From Eudromia elegans (lineage: Eukaryota > Chordata > Aves > Tinamiformes > Tinamidae), in the NCBI GenBank assembly GCA_003342815.1, contig PTEX01000414.1, positions 81,711 to 145,710 on the forward strand: 64,000 bases of DNA. Direction: 5' to 3'. Positions 61,261 through 64,000 of this stretch are shown piece after piece. The notes beneath the pieces are model-generated. The model worked only from the letters and a program-made list of their open reading frames with translations. It did no database searches and was not told the origin of the DNA. How positions within the stretch are numbered: the stretch's first letter is position 1; each line of letters starts with the position of its first letter. A program made the translations under genes and the position numbers.

Positions 61261-63720
61261 TTCAGCACAAGTTCTTTTTATTTATTTGTTTAAAACCATC
61301 CTATAGAGTAAGAAATAAACCCCTTCAGTTGAAATATACCTTTGCCTAGCACTGCGCCTAGTTCTTACTGCCTGAACAGGGATATTCCAGGGAAAGAGTG
61401 TGCTGTGTATGATACCAAATTTAGCTGGGACTGGGAGCAAGAGAGCTCATCCAGATTGATCCGTTGACATCAGTGAGGTTTCTTTACTAGAGTTTAGGGG
61501 ATTGCTAAATTGGGAACAAACTCAGTGCCCAAGCTTCCTGTTCCTAATCTGATTGTCAAAACAACAAGCAGCAAAAGCAGTTCTGTAAAATTAAGGAATA
61601 TGTTGCCAGGGTCAGTGTAATGAGAAAGCACTAAGCAACTCCGCAAAAGCTTGTCTTAACCTACGTGAGTGGTGCTATTGTGCTTAGCGTCCTAGGAACA
61701 CAGAACATATTTATGTCTTTGCAGGAACACAATGTATTCAGGACTTGGTTCAGTCACTAGTTGTAGTCATTGTGTGAAGCTTTTGTCTCTGTGAGTCACA
61801 AAAAGCCGAGATCACTGAAGGTAAAGCTCAGGCTGACAGCATCCAGGTCTGAAAAAACTATTTTTTACATCATTATCAGCTGCAAATGTGTACTTCATGT
61901 CTGAAGAAAATTAAGCTAGAGGCAAATAGATTTACAGACTTATTTTCAAGGAGCTTTATTTTGTATCTATTAGCAAACATTAGGTAAATGTGTGGGGGTC
62001 ACAATAATAAAGCATTATGTTGCAAAAAAAGTAATAATAATTTCCAGGGAAGTGTCAAAGAAATATTCTGTATGTGGTGTATACAAAATCAATTTAGATT
62101 CCATGTGAATGTCTGGAGAGACTTGTGCATATACCAGATGATTATCATTAACTTTGACAATTATGAAAGACAAAGTGAAAATTTTAAAATGAGAAGAATA
62201 TTACTTAGCTGATGTAATTGCCTAGCTGATTAATTATTTAACAGTCAATACAATTGTTTGTGTAATATTCAACATAATACACATTTCCTTTCTGACACAT
62301 TCTCTTATTTTCCAGGGGTTAATATTTGAAGAAGTGGCATAAGACTCAGAAATACAATTCTTAATTTGAAGGTCGAGCGTTAAATATCATATAGGATATA
62401 TAAAAATAGTAGGGAAAAAACCTATTTAAACTCTCACTGTATGTAACAACATAGCCTTAGAAATATAGCTGTCTCTGAATATCTTAGGAGTAATGGGAAA
62501 AAAAATTAATTTGGAAAGAAAATTCAATTCACTGTATATTGAGTGATTATCAGTATTCCATATCTTGAAAAGATTAATCAGTAAGAAAATTTTAATATCA
62601 TACTTTGTTTTTTTTCAGAATACTTCTGAGTCTATCTTCATCTCTGGACATATATATATTTAATACTTTGTAACACTTTGTAATTTCCTAGTGCAATTGC
62701 TTCCTTACAGAGCCAAAAAGATTGGTTTCTCTTAGGCACTTTTTTCTTTTTTTTGCTTCCAATTTAAATATATTTGTATCACACCATTTTTAAGAACAAG
62801 TAAAGAGTAAAATGTAAAAAGTGATGACAAAATATGGCCTGCCATTATCTGTGGGATGAATTCATTTTTAGGAAGATATCTTTGAAATGGGAGACAGATA
62901 TGACAATTTTTAGGATAGTAATTTTTAAGGTTTTATGTATGAACACAGTGAAGGAAATTTCTACAATTTAGACAAAAGATAGCCCTAGATGTTTAGAAAT
63001 ATATAGGTAATAGTGCTGAACTTAGATACACATACAGTCAAATGGATAGTTTCTGTTTTATACTGGGGCCTGTGGACAAATTCTTGTTATAATACAGTTA
63101 GGCTCAAATATCTTACTAGGAAAACCCGTGCAGATAAAATGTTTGCTTTTGATTGATACCATATTTGCAAAAAGAGAATTCAAGCTGATTCTACAGACCA
63201 TTGAAGTCAAGCCATTCAGCACCAGTTGTTAAGAATATAAAGTAAAAATTTGTGGTGCATTGAAGTTATGAGCCTGACAGGTTTTTCAGTGAAAGTTATA
63301 GATCACAATAATATGAGAGGAGAGCAGTCTGAAAAGCTAATCATTATGGACTCAATATGAATTGAAAATGAAACACATGGAGACACATTAGTTAATCACA
63401 GCACACAGACATTCACAAACAGCAGGGAAATGGGTTTTTTACATTTTTACAGTGAAATCTTTGAAGAGAGAATTAGTTAACACTTTTCTAACAAAATTAT
63501 AATAGCCATTCTTTTGAACTGGTTGCTAACTGTTTTTCTCATGAGATAGACTTGCACATGCAGAGAGAAATTTGCAAAGGGCTCTTAATTTTAATCTAAC
63601 TCTACTTTCCTTGTAGTCAATGTAGGTTTTGTAGTTTGTTTTCAAAAGCAGTAATGATAAGCCATAACTCAAGGCTTTTAAAAAAAGTTCTGCATAGGGA
63701 TTTTAACACATTGGTCAGGG
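61261..63720. other. AT-rich stretch, no gene recognised
   Basis: Unique-looking AT-rich DNA. The 74-codon frame at 61988-62212 is AT-rich at third positions and unsupported. Confidence 0.5.
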
Positions 63721-63741
63721 TTTTCAAAGTAACCTGAGAAC

Positions 63742-63828
63742 ATGAGCTCCAAGAGGAAGCGGCGGGTGACAGAGGTTGGAGAGGTCAAAGGTTTGTGGCT
63801 TCACAGCATCTGGGATGTTGTACAATGA
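63742..63828 (+). other. Small ORF with basic cluster and DR1-like motif, unproven
   Basis: In a G+C-elevated segment near the window end, an ATG in good context (AACATGA) opens a 28-codon frame beginning MSSKRKRRV, which has a nuclear-localisation-like basic cluster. A donor-like GGCGG|GTGACA follows after codon 8 and another possible donor lies near 63774. It might be a first coding exon continuing beyond the window, or chance. The same DNA carries AGGTCAAAGGTTT (63783-63795), close to the DR1 nuclear-receptor/HNF4 element. No family is recognised. Confidence 0.2.
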
Positions 63829-64000
63829 CCGCCCAGTCCTTCCAAAAGCCCTTTTTGCTTCCCCATGTGGTCGCTACTGAGGCTGTAAGGAGACCTGGAA
63901 CAAGCCAGGAGTGACTAAAGCATCTAGATGGACATGGGAGGCCCAGTGACGTTGCCTTCCTTCCTAAGGCAAAGAGGAAGAACCTGAGTAAGAGTGTGTG

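Overview
The window reads as avian nuclear DNA. The main evidence is at least six copies of a CR1 non-LTR retrotransposon. They carry the bird-type 3' end (a short 'first-aid' block ending in ATTCTATGATTCT-like repeats) and the C-terminal part of the CR1 reverse transcriptase. Interspersed repeats are otherwise few, there are two sharp CpG islands in AT-rich DNA, and no SINE families are visible. The species cannot be named from this sequence.

No host protein-coding gene can be recognised with confidence. Nearly all longer open frames are CR1 reverse-transcriptase remnants, translations of GC-rich islands or microsatellites, or chance frames.

Layout. 1-840: CpG island and probable promoter/first exon, with CCAAT boxes and a strong splice donor at 484/485. 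841-5900: AT-rich DNA with three GC-elevated patches: an open, coding-like minus-strand block at 2052-2675, a candidate exon with paired SOX-type motifs near 3880-4215, and an unidentified patch at 5395-5870. 5900-26970: mostly plain AT-rich intron or intergenic DNA with microsatellites, two CR1 copies (12.1-12.8 kb and 14.2-14.4 kb) and small hairpins. 26978-27400: an old CR1. 27890-28390: second CpG island, with five MYB-type CCGTTA/TAACGG cores, three of them in an 11-bp repeated unit. 29.76-30.8 kb: a perfect 21-bp inverted repeat made of TG/CA tracts, then a GC-elevated block with a 107-codon ATG-initiated frame. 33.8-35.8 kb: two CR1 copies in the same orientation, apparently the younger inserted in the older. 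35.8-64 kb: long non-coding stretches with CR1 copies at 44.95-45.19 and 52.46-53.11 kb, a 16-unit perfect TTCC array at 48.63-48.69 kb, possible ancient hAT and CR1 fragments, and several regulatory-looking segments.

The simplest model is a long first intron or gene-poor interval bounded by CpG-island promoters. The most interesting possibility is that the second island is a MYB-controlled, perhaps bidirectional, promoter of long non-coding transcripts. In birds and mammals A-MYB (MYBL1) drives piRNA precursor clusters in the male germ line. This is inference from motifs only.
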